Positions 1 through 5,477 of a stretch of DNA of 5,885 nucleotides are shown piece after piece (within the stretch, counting starts at the first letter, position 1; every line of letters begins with the position of its first letter). Source of the DNA: JAHFOW01 sp964370795 (GTDB taxonomy: Bacteria; Planctomycetota; Brocadiia; Brocadiales; Brocadiaceae); the NCBI GenBank assembly GCA_964370795.1, contig CAYJME010000207.1, forward strand, positions 1 to 5,885, read 5' to 3'. The position numbers and the translations under genes are program-made. The notes under the pieces were generated by a model, which worked only from the letters and a program-made list of their open reading frames with translations, was not told the origin of the DNA and did no database searches.

Positions 1-819
1 GAGGTTGAGCACGAGAGTGCCCAGGATCATGAGAGGCATAGCAATCTTGTGTAGAATTCCCTTGAAGTTCAGCCAGCGGCCGATGATGAGCGTGATCATG
101 ATAGCGATCAGCGCCAACATAATATGCAAATGCCCGATGATGGAATACTGCATCGTGGTTTTTTCTGGGAGACGGATAATGTTCTCGGCCAGGAAGACTT
201 CAAAACCATTGCCGAAAAATGAACCCGGGATAGCACCAAACAGAGCGGAAATTACGGTAGTTAGGGCGGTAGCAAAGAAAGCCACACGCTCGATATCCAC
301 TCCTTTTTTAGTGTGGGCGTATGTCCTATCCGGTTGATAGAATTCTTTTTTCCACGGCCAGAGGGCAATCACCAGCAGCACACCGGCAAAAAAGATTAAC
401 GAAAGACCGAAGATGTACAGTCCATGGAACGCCCAATTGTGACCGAAGTAGGCGAATCCCATCCCGAAGATCATTGTTACGATATAGCCGACTGTAATGA
501 TGGCGTTAATGACGGTTTTAAAGAAGGGTTTCATCTTTAAAAGACTTGTGATCATGTACGTCTCGATCGCAACAACTGCCATAGCAATCGAATGGTATAG
601 GATGATAATCCGCCCTTCGCGTTCTGCTTGCACCATATCCATTTTGAAAAGTTTGATGACTACATCCCGTACACCCATCTCTGCCATCGGACCTGAAAGC
701 ATCCCCCAAACGGCGGTGACAAGGGCAATCATGGCGATTGCTACCAGGATCAAACCTTTTGTAGAATTAAAGAGGTAATTAAATCGGTCTTTGATGAATT
801 GCATAGAAACGCTGCTCAT
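1..819 (-). CDS. Histidine-rich polytopic membrane protein, C-terminus beyond the window (possible heme/metal-binding subunit)
   Basis: An open frame of 273 codons runs leftward from ATG at 819-817 off the left edge without a stop. The start lies 5 bases after the stop of the 8-TM gene, so the two are probably translationally coupled; the ribosome site is weak. The visible part is strongly hydrophobic with about seven membrane segments (roughly 15-37, 71-93, 104-125, 134-153, 179-199, 225-247, 257-273). Histidines lie in or beside them: H76 in YHSIAM, H127 and H132 in GHNWAFHG, and an H230-x-H232 pair in IIGHLHIML. A His in an early helix plus a late HxH recalls the heme ligands of heme-copper oxidase or NO reductase subunit I. 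However, only 154 residues separate H76 from the HxH, far fewer than in those enzymes, and the usual His-His pair is not seen, so canonical subunit I is not supported. Membrane location is firm; heme binding is inference; I cannot name the family. Confidence 0.8.
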   Translation of the reverse strand, partial: MSSVSMQFIKDRFNYLFNSTKGLILVAIAMIALVTAVWGMLSGPMAEMGVRDVVIKLFKMDMVQAEREGRIIILYHSIAMAVVAIETYMITSLLKMKPFFKTVINAIITVGYIVTMIFGMGFAYFGHNWAFHGLYIFGLSLIFFAGVLLVIALWPWKKEFYQPDRTYAHTKKGVDIERVAFFATALTTVISALFGAIPGSFFGNGFEVFLAENIIRLPEKTTMQYSIIGHLHIMLALIAIMITLIIGRWLNFKGILHKIAMPLMILGTLVLNL

Positions 820-824
820 GCGTT

Positions 825-1628
825 TTAGGATTCCGTTTTATTCCATGTTTCGAGCATCTTGCGCGTCCCCGGTAGTACTAGATAAATAACCAGGGCAGTG
901 CTTATCAGCGGTGCAGGTAGGAACATGGAAAAGCGATGCACTTCAAACAACGCATTATTGATCCCCATGGGATAGCCGGCTATCATGGACATAGCTCCTG
1001 CGAAAATTCCCATCGGAATAGCCCACGATTTCTTTTTCAGCAGGGCAAATATGAAAATAGCCCATGCTGCTGCACCCCACCAACTAACTTGCTGTGATAT
1101 GGCGTATACCCCGTTCCAGAATGGATCAAAACCTTTTGTAGACACATATTTAGAAATTGGAGCGACACCGTCGATAAAGGTAAGTACATAAGCCAGACCG
1201 GCAATAAATGCCAATAAAATGATATTTTTCTTTACACCGCGGATGAGAAGCATCCCAAACCATAATACAGCTGCAAGAATGAACACAACCATGGTTGAGG
1301 GTGTCTGGTTGCCGTCCATGGCGGGTATCATAGGGAAAAATCCCGCCAGGAGTTGAATGGTCGCTGCTACAGTGCCCCAGAACCAGGCCCACTTTTCTTT
1401 ATGAAGGAAACCATAAAAAACAGCCGCCCAGATTGCCCCAGCAGTGATTCCAATCCATCCAAGGATAGCAAAAGTAATACTGACAGATGTTGCCTCTTCT
1501 GGTCGACCCATCAGAATATGCGCATCAATGATCGGATTGTATTGGGCTGCTATCAAATAAAAGAACAGCAAACCAGTCAGGATGCCGAGAACCGCCAATG
1601 CAGCTCCCAATTTCGTGTTGTTTTTCAT
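825..1628 (-). CDS. 8-TM integral membrane protein of unknown family
   Basis: 267 residues starting at ATG 1628-1626, with a clear ribosome site (AAGGAG, 7 bases before the ATG). About eight membrane segments can be drawn, at residues 7-28, 49-74, 82-100, 112-130, 134-152, 182-197, 203-222 and 235-253. The loops carry D35-H37 after helix 1, a Pro/Asp-rich turn near 100-110, and H231 in a FEVHRF turn before the last helix. No enzyme motif, transporter signature or signal peptide is recognised. It sits between the CopD-like gene (65-base gap) and the histidine-rich membrane gene (5-base gap), so it is very probably co-transcribed and may be a partner subunit. It could be a membrane anchor of a redox complex or a transporter; the sequence alone does not decide. 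The reading frame is certain, the function is not. Confidence 0.85.
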   Translation of the reverse strand: MKNNTKLGAALAVLGILTGLLFFYLIAAQYNPIIDAHILMGRPEEATSVSITFAILGWIGITAGAIWAAVFYGFLHKEKWAWFWGTVAATIQLLAGFFPMIPAMDGNQTPSTMVVFILAAVLWFGMLLIRGVKKNIILLAFIAGLAYVLTFIDGVAPISKYVSTKGFDPFWNGVYAISQQVSWWGAAAWAIFIFALLKKKSWAIPMGIFAGAMSMIAGYPMGINNALFEVHRFSMFLPAPLISTALVIYLVLPGTRKMLETWNKTES

Positions 1629-1693
1629 TGTTAATCTCCTTTTATGGTGTTGTCATCTTGAATCTTCAAATATAGGTTAGAAAAAATACCCAG

Positions 1694-2191
1694 TTACCCT
1701 AAACCAGAAAGCGGTTTGGCAAGTGAAGCAACCAATCCACTGGTGAATAACACAGCAATGGCTATAACTACATTTATTATCAAGAGTTGAAAGCTCAAAT
1801 GTTCTTTTTCCGGCGTCAGCGCTGCTTGGGGATGGCTTAAAATCAGGTTGCGATACAGCGTGGTTCCAATCATGAGAATGACCAGAATATGCTTGATCGA
1901 CAGAGTGACTGAGTACGCGTTACCAAAACCAAATAAGTGCTCGAATTCCGGGTTTCGATTACTCATTAATAGACCTGTAAGTATTAACCCGGCCATGCTG
2001 ACATACACCCATATACTTTGACGTTTTTGGAAAGCCATCATTACTTTCTTGATTTGTGGACCTGGTCCCAACGCCTCTTTAAGAGCCGGCATGTAGCTAA
2101 GCACAGTGACAACCAAACCACCCATCCAAATCACGGTAAATAGGTCATGGAAGAAGGACACAAATGCAAAGACCAATGGTTTCACAGCCAT
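1694..2191 (-). CDS. CopD-like 4-TM membrane protein
   Basis: 165 residues from ATG 2191-2189, which is 7 bases after the cupin stop. A longer version from TTG at 2212 would overlap the cupin gene and has no better ribosome site, so the ATG was chosen. Four membrane segments lie near 7-31, 62-77, 97-117 and 136-157. The first contains FFHDLFTVIWMGGLV, matching the His plus W-x-GG pattern at the start of CopD-type (copper resistance D) domains; a second membrane histidine is H101 in SIKHILV. Two His on separate helices would suit heme b or copper binding, as known or proposed for the family, but metal binding here is inference. The length fits a single stand-alone CopD-like domain rather than full CopD or a YcnJ-type fusion. 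It lies in a leftward operon with other His-bearing membrane proteins, favouring an electron-transfer role over copper import. Confidence 0.8.
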   Translation of the reverse strand: MAVKPLVFAFVSFFHDLFTVIWMGGLVVTVLSYMPALKEALGPGPQIKKVMMAFQKRQSIWVYVSMAGLILTGLLMSNRNPEFEHLFGFGNAYSVTLSIKHILVILMIGTTLYRNLILSHPQAALTPEKEHLSFQLLIINVVIAIAVLFTSGLVASLAKPLSGLG

Positions 2192-2198
2192 GGCTATC

Positions 2199-2546
2199 TT
2201 AACTTTCTGCAACGATCTGCGTGGAACTTGTTGGGAGCGGGGCTTTAATGTTTAGCAGGCGCAACTGAGAATTGCTATTGTTTATCAAGCGGTGTGGAGT
2301 TTCAGAAGGCATCTCCACCAACATATCAGCAGAAAGAGGTATGGTCTTCTCTCCGGCTTCCAAAACGCCTGTCCCATTAAGTATGTAAAGGTAAACGTTG
2401 GTATGGGCGACGTGCTTTTTTTGTACTTGTCCTGGTTCAAGCGACAAATGCTCGAACTGTGCTGAATTACTTACAAGTAGTGCGCGAACACTGATGAAAT
2501 GTGGATTCGGGATTTCAGCAGTTTCAAAGGTCTTAACAATTTTCAT
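2199..2546 (-). CDS. Small single-domain cupin protein
   Basis: 115 residues, soluble, from ATG 2546-2544 behind a strong ribosome site (AAAGGAG at 2553-2559, 6 bases away). The frame stays open upstream to 2612, but that extension lacks this site and is not conserved-looking. The cupin barrel runs from about residue 30 to 107. Motif 1 is PGQVQKKHVAH with H45 and H48, then VYLYILNGTG; motif 2 is MPSETPHRLINN with H85. The glutamate expected a few residues after the motif 1 histidines is absent (TNVY there), so the site may bind metal through three His only, or may act as a ligand sensor. No catalytic activity can be assigned. Upstream is the two-TM gene (79-base gap); downstream the CopD-like gene starts 7 bases after the stop. 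It is probably a cytoplasmic accessory or sensor of the membrane system. Confidence 0.88.
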   Translation of the reverse strand: MKIVKTFETAEIPNPHFISVRALLVSNSAQFEHLSLEPGQVQKKHVAHTNVYLYILNGTGVLEAGEKTIPLSADMLVEMPSETPHRLINNSNSQLRLLNIKAPLPTSSTQIVAES

Positions 2547-2552
2547 GCTTAG

Positions 2553-2559
2553 CTCCTTT
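2553..2559 (-). promoter_or_regulatory. Ribosome binding site deciding the cupin start
   Basis: AAAGGAG on the minus strand, 6 bases before ATG 2546. It fixes the cupin start at MKIVK rather than the longer open frame that begins at 2612. Confidence 0.8.
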
Positions 2560-2625
2560 CTTGAGATTATTTTTTTAGAACAGAGCAAGTTTCCTGATAG
2601 AAAAAAAGACATTAAACTGAAACCA

Positions 2626-2874
2626 TTAATTGAGAGTAGATAATCTTTTCTTGCGCTGTCCTTTGACGATATAAGGTAATAGGTATAAATAAGCCCCGCT
2701 TAGCGCCATAATCAGCATCAAAATGGAGGGGATCTTATCTAACTTTTCCCATGCAGCCACTAATTTAGGATCACCCACTAATTTAATAATTACCGCTGCT
2801 GGAATTGCTAACGCAGTAGGTATAGCAATCCAACGGTGAAATTTTCGTAACCATTTCGATAACCACTTTGTCAT
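2626..2874 (-). CDS. Two-TM mini-protein with FHRWIAIP motif (PepSY-TM-like first helix)
   Basis: 82 residues from ATG 2874-2872, preceded by AGGAAGAGG about 9 bases away and 19 bases after the BON gene stop. An in-frame ATG at 2901 would overlap the BON gene, so the shorter start is preferred. The basic N-terminus (KWLSKWLRK) leads into FHRWIAIP with H13, then membrane segments near 15-33 and 50-68 and a basic tail (KGQRKKR), which suggests both ends face the cytoplasm. The F-H-R-W entry into helix 1 resembles the first helix of PepSY-associated membrane reductase-like proteins, but no PepSY domain is present and the protein is far too short for that family. The single His could be an axial heme ligand if two copies pair (inference). 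Likely a small subunit or assembly factor of the operon's membrane complex. Confidence 0.75.
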   Translation of the reverse strand: MTKWLSKWLRKFHRWIAIPTALAIPAAVIIKLVGDPKLVAAWEKLDKIPSILMLIMALSGAYLYLLPYIVKGQRKKRLSTLN

Positions 2875-2893
2875 GTTCCGATACCTCTTCCTT

Positions 2894-3169
2894 TTAATCA
2901 TTTAAGTCTAAATTGACTGCTCGTGATGGGCATGGAGCACCAGGGGCTTCAATGCGGTTAACCACTCCACGGATGCCCTTCACATGTTTTGCGAGTTCTT
3001 CCGCCGCTTCGCGTTTTGTCAGCGAATCAACCGCCCCTGCCAGGTGCGCGATACTACTCAGCACACCCACGCGCAAGTCAGTGGAAGCAGTTTGGCTGTC
3101 AGATGCAAAAACGGTAAGTATAGCCTCGCGCAGATTTTCGTCCGAAATGGGACCTTCATGTTGCACCAT
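2894..3169 (-). CDS. Small BON-domain protein
   Basis: 91 residues from ATG 3169-3167 with a modest ribosome site (GAAGGTGAAGAG just upstream). Nearly the whole protein is one BON domain (about residues 11-73): an opening helix ENLREAILTVF, a short strand DLRVGVLSSIAHLAG in place of the usual V-x-L-x-G strand-turn, then a helix REAAEELAKHVKGIRGV and closing VVNRIE, matching the family's GV-x-x-VVN ending. BON domains bind phospholipid or other hydrophobic surfaces and are usually exported. Here there is no signal peptide or lipobox, so the protein should be cytoplasmic, perhaps peripheral on the inner face of the membrane. It is the first gene of a leftward unit with its own predicted promoter (3205-3246) and is followed 19 bases later by the two-TM gene. 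The domain call is fairly sure; the role is not. Confidence 0.82.
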   Translation of the reverse strand: MVQHEGPISDENLREAILTVFASDSQTASTDLRVGVLSSIAHLAGAVDSLTKREAAEELAKHVKGIRGVVNRIEAPGAPCPSRAVNLDLND

Positions 3170-3204
3170 CGCTCTTCACCTTCTCAATTAGGACAATCTT
3201 TAGG

Positions 3205-3246
3205 AGTCTACAGACTAGTTAGATTATTGTGTACGACTTTTATCGT
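3205..3246 (-). promoter_or_regulatory. Predicted Crp/Fnr-type class II promoter for the BON-to-membrane operon
   Basis: Read on the minus strand, ACGAT-AAAA-GTCGT (3246-3233) is an inverted repeat with one mismatched pair. After 22 bases comes TAGACT (3210-3205), a 4/6 match to the -10 consensus. That places the palindrome centre at -41.5 for a start near 3198, about 29 bases before the BON ATG. The site lies just past the stop of the 4-TM gene and implies a separate promoter for the downstream six genes. It is the most degenerate of the three sites in this window. Confidence 0.55.
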
Positions 3247-3258
3247 GTTGCGTTATGT

Positions 3259-3666
3259 TTAGCCACGTAAAGCAGTATTATTCAATTTCTGCAGAGGTTT
3301 GTACTTGCGTGCCTGGATAAACATCAATCCCAGGATGATTGCCCAAGCGATCAAGCGAATGGTCATAGCCCGGATGCTATCTGGTGCGACGGTACCGCGA
3401 TAGGCGATCTGCAGTATGAGCATGACAAGGGCATGAAAACTAAACGTTCCAATGGCTGCAGGCAGGGCAAATCGGCTGTTTGTAAAGATAAAGATGGAGG
3501 TAATAAAAACGGTCAGAATTCCGATCGTGTAATTGTAGATTGGTAACCAGTTGATCACATAATATCCGGGATCATTACCCAGTAAGACTTGCACACCTGC
3601 AAATACAGCCATTCCTCCGATAATGAATGCAAGGATGGATGCAATTTTGGTCAGAATTGTTTTCAT
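3259..3666 (-). CDS. 4-TM membrane protein of unknown family
   Basis: 135 residues from ATG 3666-3664 with a good ribosome site (AAGGAG, 7 bases away). Four membrane segments lie near 7-29, 43-62, 67-88 and 99-118, with an acidic/aromatic first loop (NDPGYYVINWLPIYNY), a single membrane histidine (H78 in FSFHALVML), and a basic C-terminal tail (QARKYKPLQK) on the presumed cytoplasmic side. No known family motif is recognised. It is the first gene behind the strongest of the predicted Crp/Fnr-type promoters (3709-3750). The 89 bases between its stop and the BON gene hold another such promoter, so it may be transcribed alone or read through into the operon. The gene is clear; function unknown. 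Confidence 0.82.
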   Translation of the reverse strand: MKTILTKIASILAFIIGGMAVFAGVQVLLGNDPGYYVINWLPIYNYTIGILTVFITSIFIFTNSRFALPAAIGTFSFHALVMLILQIAYRGTVAPDSIRAMTIRLIAWAIILGLMFIQARKYKPLQKLNNTALRG

Positions 3667-3708
3667 ACTTTTGCTCCTTGGTTGTCGTGAAAGGATGCAA
3701 CCGATTTG

Positions 3709-3750
3709 AGTATAGGTTCTTTCTAATGTCAGGTGAACGACTTAAGTCGT
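3709..3750 (-). promoter_or_regulatory. Predicted Crp/Fnr-type class II promoter for the 4-TM gene and operon
   Basis: ACGAC-TTAA-GTCGT at 3737-3750 is a perfect 14-bp palindrome. On the minus strand, 22 bases further on, is TATACT (3714-3709), a 5/6 match to the -10 consensus. This puts the palindrome centre at -41.5 relative to a start near 3702, leaving a 35-base leader before ATG 3666. The arrangement is that of class II activation by Crp/Fnr-family proteins, where the dimer replaces the -35 element; no good -35 is seen. The regulator identity (most simply the protein encoded at 4709-5422) is inference. Confidence 0.7.
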
Positions 3751-3779
3751 GCTCGCAGAAACAACATCATCACCAATAC

Positions 3780-3806
3780 ATCAAAGCGTCGGAATCGTGC
3801 TTTGAT
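3780..3806. repeat. 8-bp inverted repeat midway between the divergent promoters
   Basis: ATCAAAGC (3780-3787) and GCTTTGAT (3799-3806) are exact inverted copies separated by 11 bases. The centre (3793) is within two bases of the midpoint between the two flanking 5-4-5 palindromes. It lies outside both predicted transcripts and has no T-run, so a terminator is unlikely; an operator or DNA-bending element is possible. Confidence 0.5.
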
Positions 3807-3831
3807 AAGAGACAAGCGGAAATATTCAAAT

Positions 3832-3873
3832 TCGACAAAAGTCGTAGCAATATTTTGATTCGAGGGCTAAGAT
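3832..3873 (+). promoter_or_regulatory. Predicted Crp/Fnr-type class II promoter for the DUF1858/methyltransferase pair
   Basis: TCGAC-AAAA-GTCGT at 3832-3845 has perfectly matching CGAC/GTCG halves and shares GTCGT with the other two sites. After 22 bases comes TAAGAT (3868-3873), a 4/6 match to the -10 consensus, again giving a palindrome centre at -41.5, with a start near 3880 and a 72-base leader before ATG 3952. The downstream ribosome site is AGGAG, 9 bases from the ATG. Confidence 0.62.
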
Positions 3874-3951
3874 TTAGTCAATGTAAAGATCTAGAATTTG
3901 GATTACTTATCCAATTCTTTAACTTTTTAGCAAATTTAGGAGAATAGCGTC

Positions 3952-4188
3952 ATGCAAATTACCAAAGATACGCGCATTTCAGCAATCTTATTGGAATACG
4001 GCGACATCGCCGAAGTAATGGAAGTATTCGGCGTTCAACGAGTAGGGAAATATTCCCTGCGAATGTTTCTCGCAAAAGCATTAACGGTGGAATGGGCAGC
4101 GCGAGTACATCGCGTGCCGCTTAATGAATTTCTTGAAATTTTGTACAAGGCAGTCGCGAAAAAGGAAAGTGAATCCTCAAATGGGTAA
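3952..4188 (+). CDS. DUF1858-like small protein lacking the family cysteines
   Basis: 78 residues, soluble, from ATG 3952 behind AGGAG. The pattern is that of DUF1858 (related to the N-terminal domain of ScdA/RIC-type proteins): ITKDTRISAILLEYGDIAEV, then a turn FGV-x-x-VG, then a helix EWAARVHRVPLNEFLEIL. Family members usually carry C-x-x-C in the turn (G-x-x-C-x-G-C). Here the corresponding residues read as R30 and K33 (VQRVGK) and the protein has no cysteine at all, so any metal or thiol role is lost and it may only be a protein-interaction domain. The stop overlaps the methyltransferase start by 8 bases, so the two are translationally coupled. In other genomes these domains occur beside hemerythrin and NO-related proteins, which suits this neighbourhood, but the function is unknown. 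Confidence 0.78.
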   Translation: MQITKDTRISAILLEYGDIAEVMEVFGVQRVGKYSLRMFLAKALTVEWAARVHRVPLNEFLEILYKAVAKKESESSNG

Positions 4189-4696
4189 GTACAAGGTAAC
4201 CGAGGGAACGCTCAAGAGGAAGGTTATTAGCTTATTCTTTTTGGGTTTACTCTTGATGATCGTGGTCGAAGTAGGGATTGGTTGGGTTTGTGGTGATTGG
4301 GGACGTATACGCCTTGGTTGGTTGAATCAGGTGCTTGGTCCCGTCTTAACTATTGGAAGAATTGCTCTCGTAATTTGGTCTGTCCTTACCCAATACATAA
4401 ACGGAAATGGTACACCAGCCCCAATGGTTGCCACTCAAAAGCTTGTGACACAGGGACCGTATTTCTATACGCGCAACCTGATGACACTCGGTGCATTGTT
4501 TTTATACTCAGGAATCGGTATTTGGATGAGTTCTGGTGTGCTCATCATCCTGAGCGTGGTCGTTTTCAGCATTTTGTTAACATTCATCTACCTCCATGAG
4601 ACGCGTGAATTAGTAGATCGTTTTGGGGAGGAGTACCTGGATTATCGGAAGAGAACGCCGTTTTTATTTCCAAATTTCTGGCGAACCCCTAAATAG
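4181..4696 (+). CDS. Membrane methyltransferase of the PEMT/isoprenylcysteine carboxyl methyltransferase type
   Basis: 171 residues from ATG 4181, overlapping the DUF1858-like stop by 8 bases, with AAGGAAAG about 12 bases upstream. An earlier in-frame ATG at 4124 would add 19 basic residues encoded inside the DUF1858 gene and is rejected. Membrane segments lie near 15-36, 52-71, 103-117 and 119-138. The C-terminal half has the family's cofactor region: TPAPM, then KLVTQGPYFYTRNLM (G92-P93-Y94 and R98-N99), and after the last helices HETRELVDRFGEEYLDYRKRTP (positions 139-160), the usual E-x-x-L-x-x-x-F-G-x-x-Y-x-x-Y signature. The family transfers methyl from S-adenosylmethionine to lipid, isoprenyl-thiol or small-molecule acceptors at the membrane. 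The bacterial substrate cannot be told from sequence. Asn replaces the commoner His after the conserved Arg (R-N rather than R-H). Confidence 0.83.
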   Translation: MGKYKVTEGTLKRKVISLFFLGLLLMIVVEVGIGWVCGDWGRIRLGWLNQVLGPVLTIGRIALVIWSVLTQYINGNGTPAPMVATQKLVTQGPYFYTRNLMTLGALFLYSGIGIWMSSGVLIILSVVVFSILLTFIYLHETRELVDRFGEEYLDYRKRTPFLFPNFWRTPK

Positions 4697-4708
4697 AAAA
4701 ATAATGCG

Positions 4709-5422
4709 TTAACGATCCGCACGTTCTGACAATCCTTTTGGATCTAAAATTACAATATTCTGCTTTTCCACCTTAAGATAACCCTCTACTTCTAGTGTTT
4801 TCATTGCTCGGCTGAGTACATCACGCACTGTCCCCAACCGCACTGCCATTTCATCAAAGGTGGTCCATTCGCGCCGTGGAACAATCAGATGATCATTGCG
4901 CAGTTCTGCATTACGTAACAATGTACAGGCCAACCGAGCTTCAACACTCCTCAAGGACAGATCCTCAACAAGTCCAATATAATGCAGCACACGCTCGCTC
5001 AATTTGCGAATGATCGCAAGCGCCAGATCGGGATAACGTTTAACAAGCAACAGAAGGGTTTCAGAAGGAAGAACCCAGACATCCACATCTTCCAGTGCAG
5101 TGGTTGTGCCCGGATAGGTTGTACCGGTAAAAACAGCAATATCGCCAAAAATCTCAACTGGATGCAGGAAAAGCAAACCCTGTTCGCGCCCTTCAGGGGT
5201 TATGCGTGTTGCCTTAACCCAACCATGCTCAAGAATATAGACGAAATTTGCTGGTTCACCCTCAAGATAAATGACCTGTCCCGCTTCGAAGTGGCGCGGT
5301 ATAGCAGCCGCCACTATGACTTCTTGAGCCTCGGCTGGCAAGGTGTTGAAATGGTGCATTTGAGACAGCGTTTTTTTAAGCCGCTCATGATTTTTAGGTG
5401 GAAATGATGAAATGGTAGCCAA
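4709..5422 (-). CDS. Crp/Fnr-family transcriptional regulator
   Basis: 237 residues. The start is TTG at 5422-5420, supported by AGAGGAG 7 bases upstream; the next Met is residue 22, inside the fold. The effector-binding beta-roll covers about 22-120 (FEAGQVIYLEGEPANFVYILEHG, positions 45-67; IFGDIAVF, 91-98), a dimer helix about 125-155, and a winged helix-turn-helix about 160-228. The recognition helix has T198-V199-R200-D201-V202-L203-S204-R205, where FNR has R-E-T-I-S-R: Arg and Ser-Arg are kept, Glu is Asp and Thr is Val. The cAMP-contact Arg-Ser of CRP is absent (TYPGTTTA there), and there is only one Cys (C166), so neither cAMP nor an FNR-type Fe-S cluster is likely. Heme, NO or another ligand remains possible. 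It converges on the methyltransferase with 12 bases between them, and is the probable reader of the palindromes at 3233, 3737 and 3832. Confidence 0.92.
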   Translation of the reverse strand: MATISSFPPKNHERLKKTLSQMHHFNTLPAEAQEVIVAAAIPRHFEAGQVIYLEGEPANFVYILEHGWVKATRITPEGREQGLLFLHPVEIFGDIAVFTGTTYPGTTTALEDVDVWVLPSETLLLLVKRYPDLALAIIRKLSERVLHYIGLVEDLSLRSVEARLACTLLRNAELRNDHLIVPRREWTTFDEMAVRLGTVRDVLSRAMKTLEVEGYLKVEKQNIVILDPKGLSERADR

Positions 5423-5429
5423 ATCGATT

Positions 5430-5436
5430 CTCCTCT
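5430..5436 (-). promoter_or_regulatory. Ribosome binding site supporting a TTG start for the Crp/Fnr gene
   Basis: AGAGGAG on the minus strand, 7 bases before TTG 5422-5420. It fixes the regulator's start at a UUG codon, which often keeps expression low. Confidence 0.75.
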
Positions 5437-5477
5437 TATTTTTACTTGCTCTCGCTTTTTAGAAGTGGATGAATAAC

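Noticed and set aside
1..819. Canonical oxidase or NO reductase subunit I, or NnrS
   Set aside because: The His spacing is too short for subunit I, no His-His pair is visible, and no W-H-A-H-E motif of NnrS is present.
1163..1173. CGAC-ACC-GTCG, resembling the regulatory palindrome
   Set aside because: The spacer is 3 rather than 4 bases and it lies deep inside the 8-TM coding region.
1652..1663. TTGAA-TC-TTCAA, resembling an FNR box
   Set aside because: The spacing between TTGA and TCAA is 4 instead of the 6 of an FNR site, and it lies between co-directional genes.
2189..2212. TTG start at 2212 for the CopD-like gene
   Set aside because: It would overlap the cupin gene with no better ribosome site; ATG 2191 lies 7 bases after the cupin stop and starts just before the first membrane helix.
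3205..3216. AGTCT-AC-AGACT inverted repeat near the BON promoter
   Set aside because: Only 5-bp arms, overlapping the proposed -10 hexamer; likely to occur by chance.
3627..3947. A 106-codon open frame on the plus strand across the divergent intergenic region
   Set aside because: It overlaps the start of the 4-TM gene and both predicted promoters, has no ribosome site, and its translation shows no domain-like pattern.
4124..4180. Upstream ATG for the methyltransferase
   Set aside because: It adds 19 residues encoded in another frame of the DUF1858-like gene; ATG 4181 has the typical overlap start.
4697..4714. Terminator between the convergent methyltransferase and Crp/Fnr genes
   Set aside because: Only the short palindrome CGTTAACG is present, with no stem-loop and T-run.
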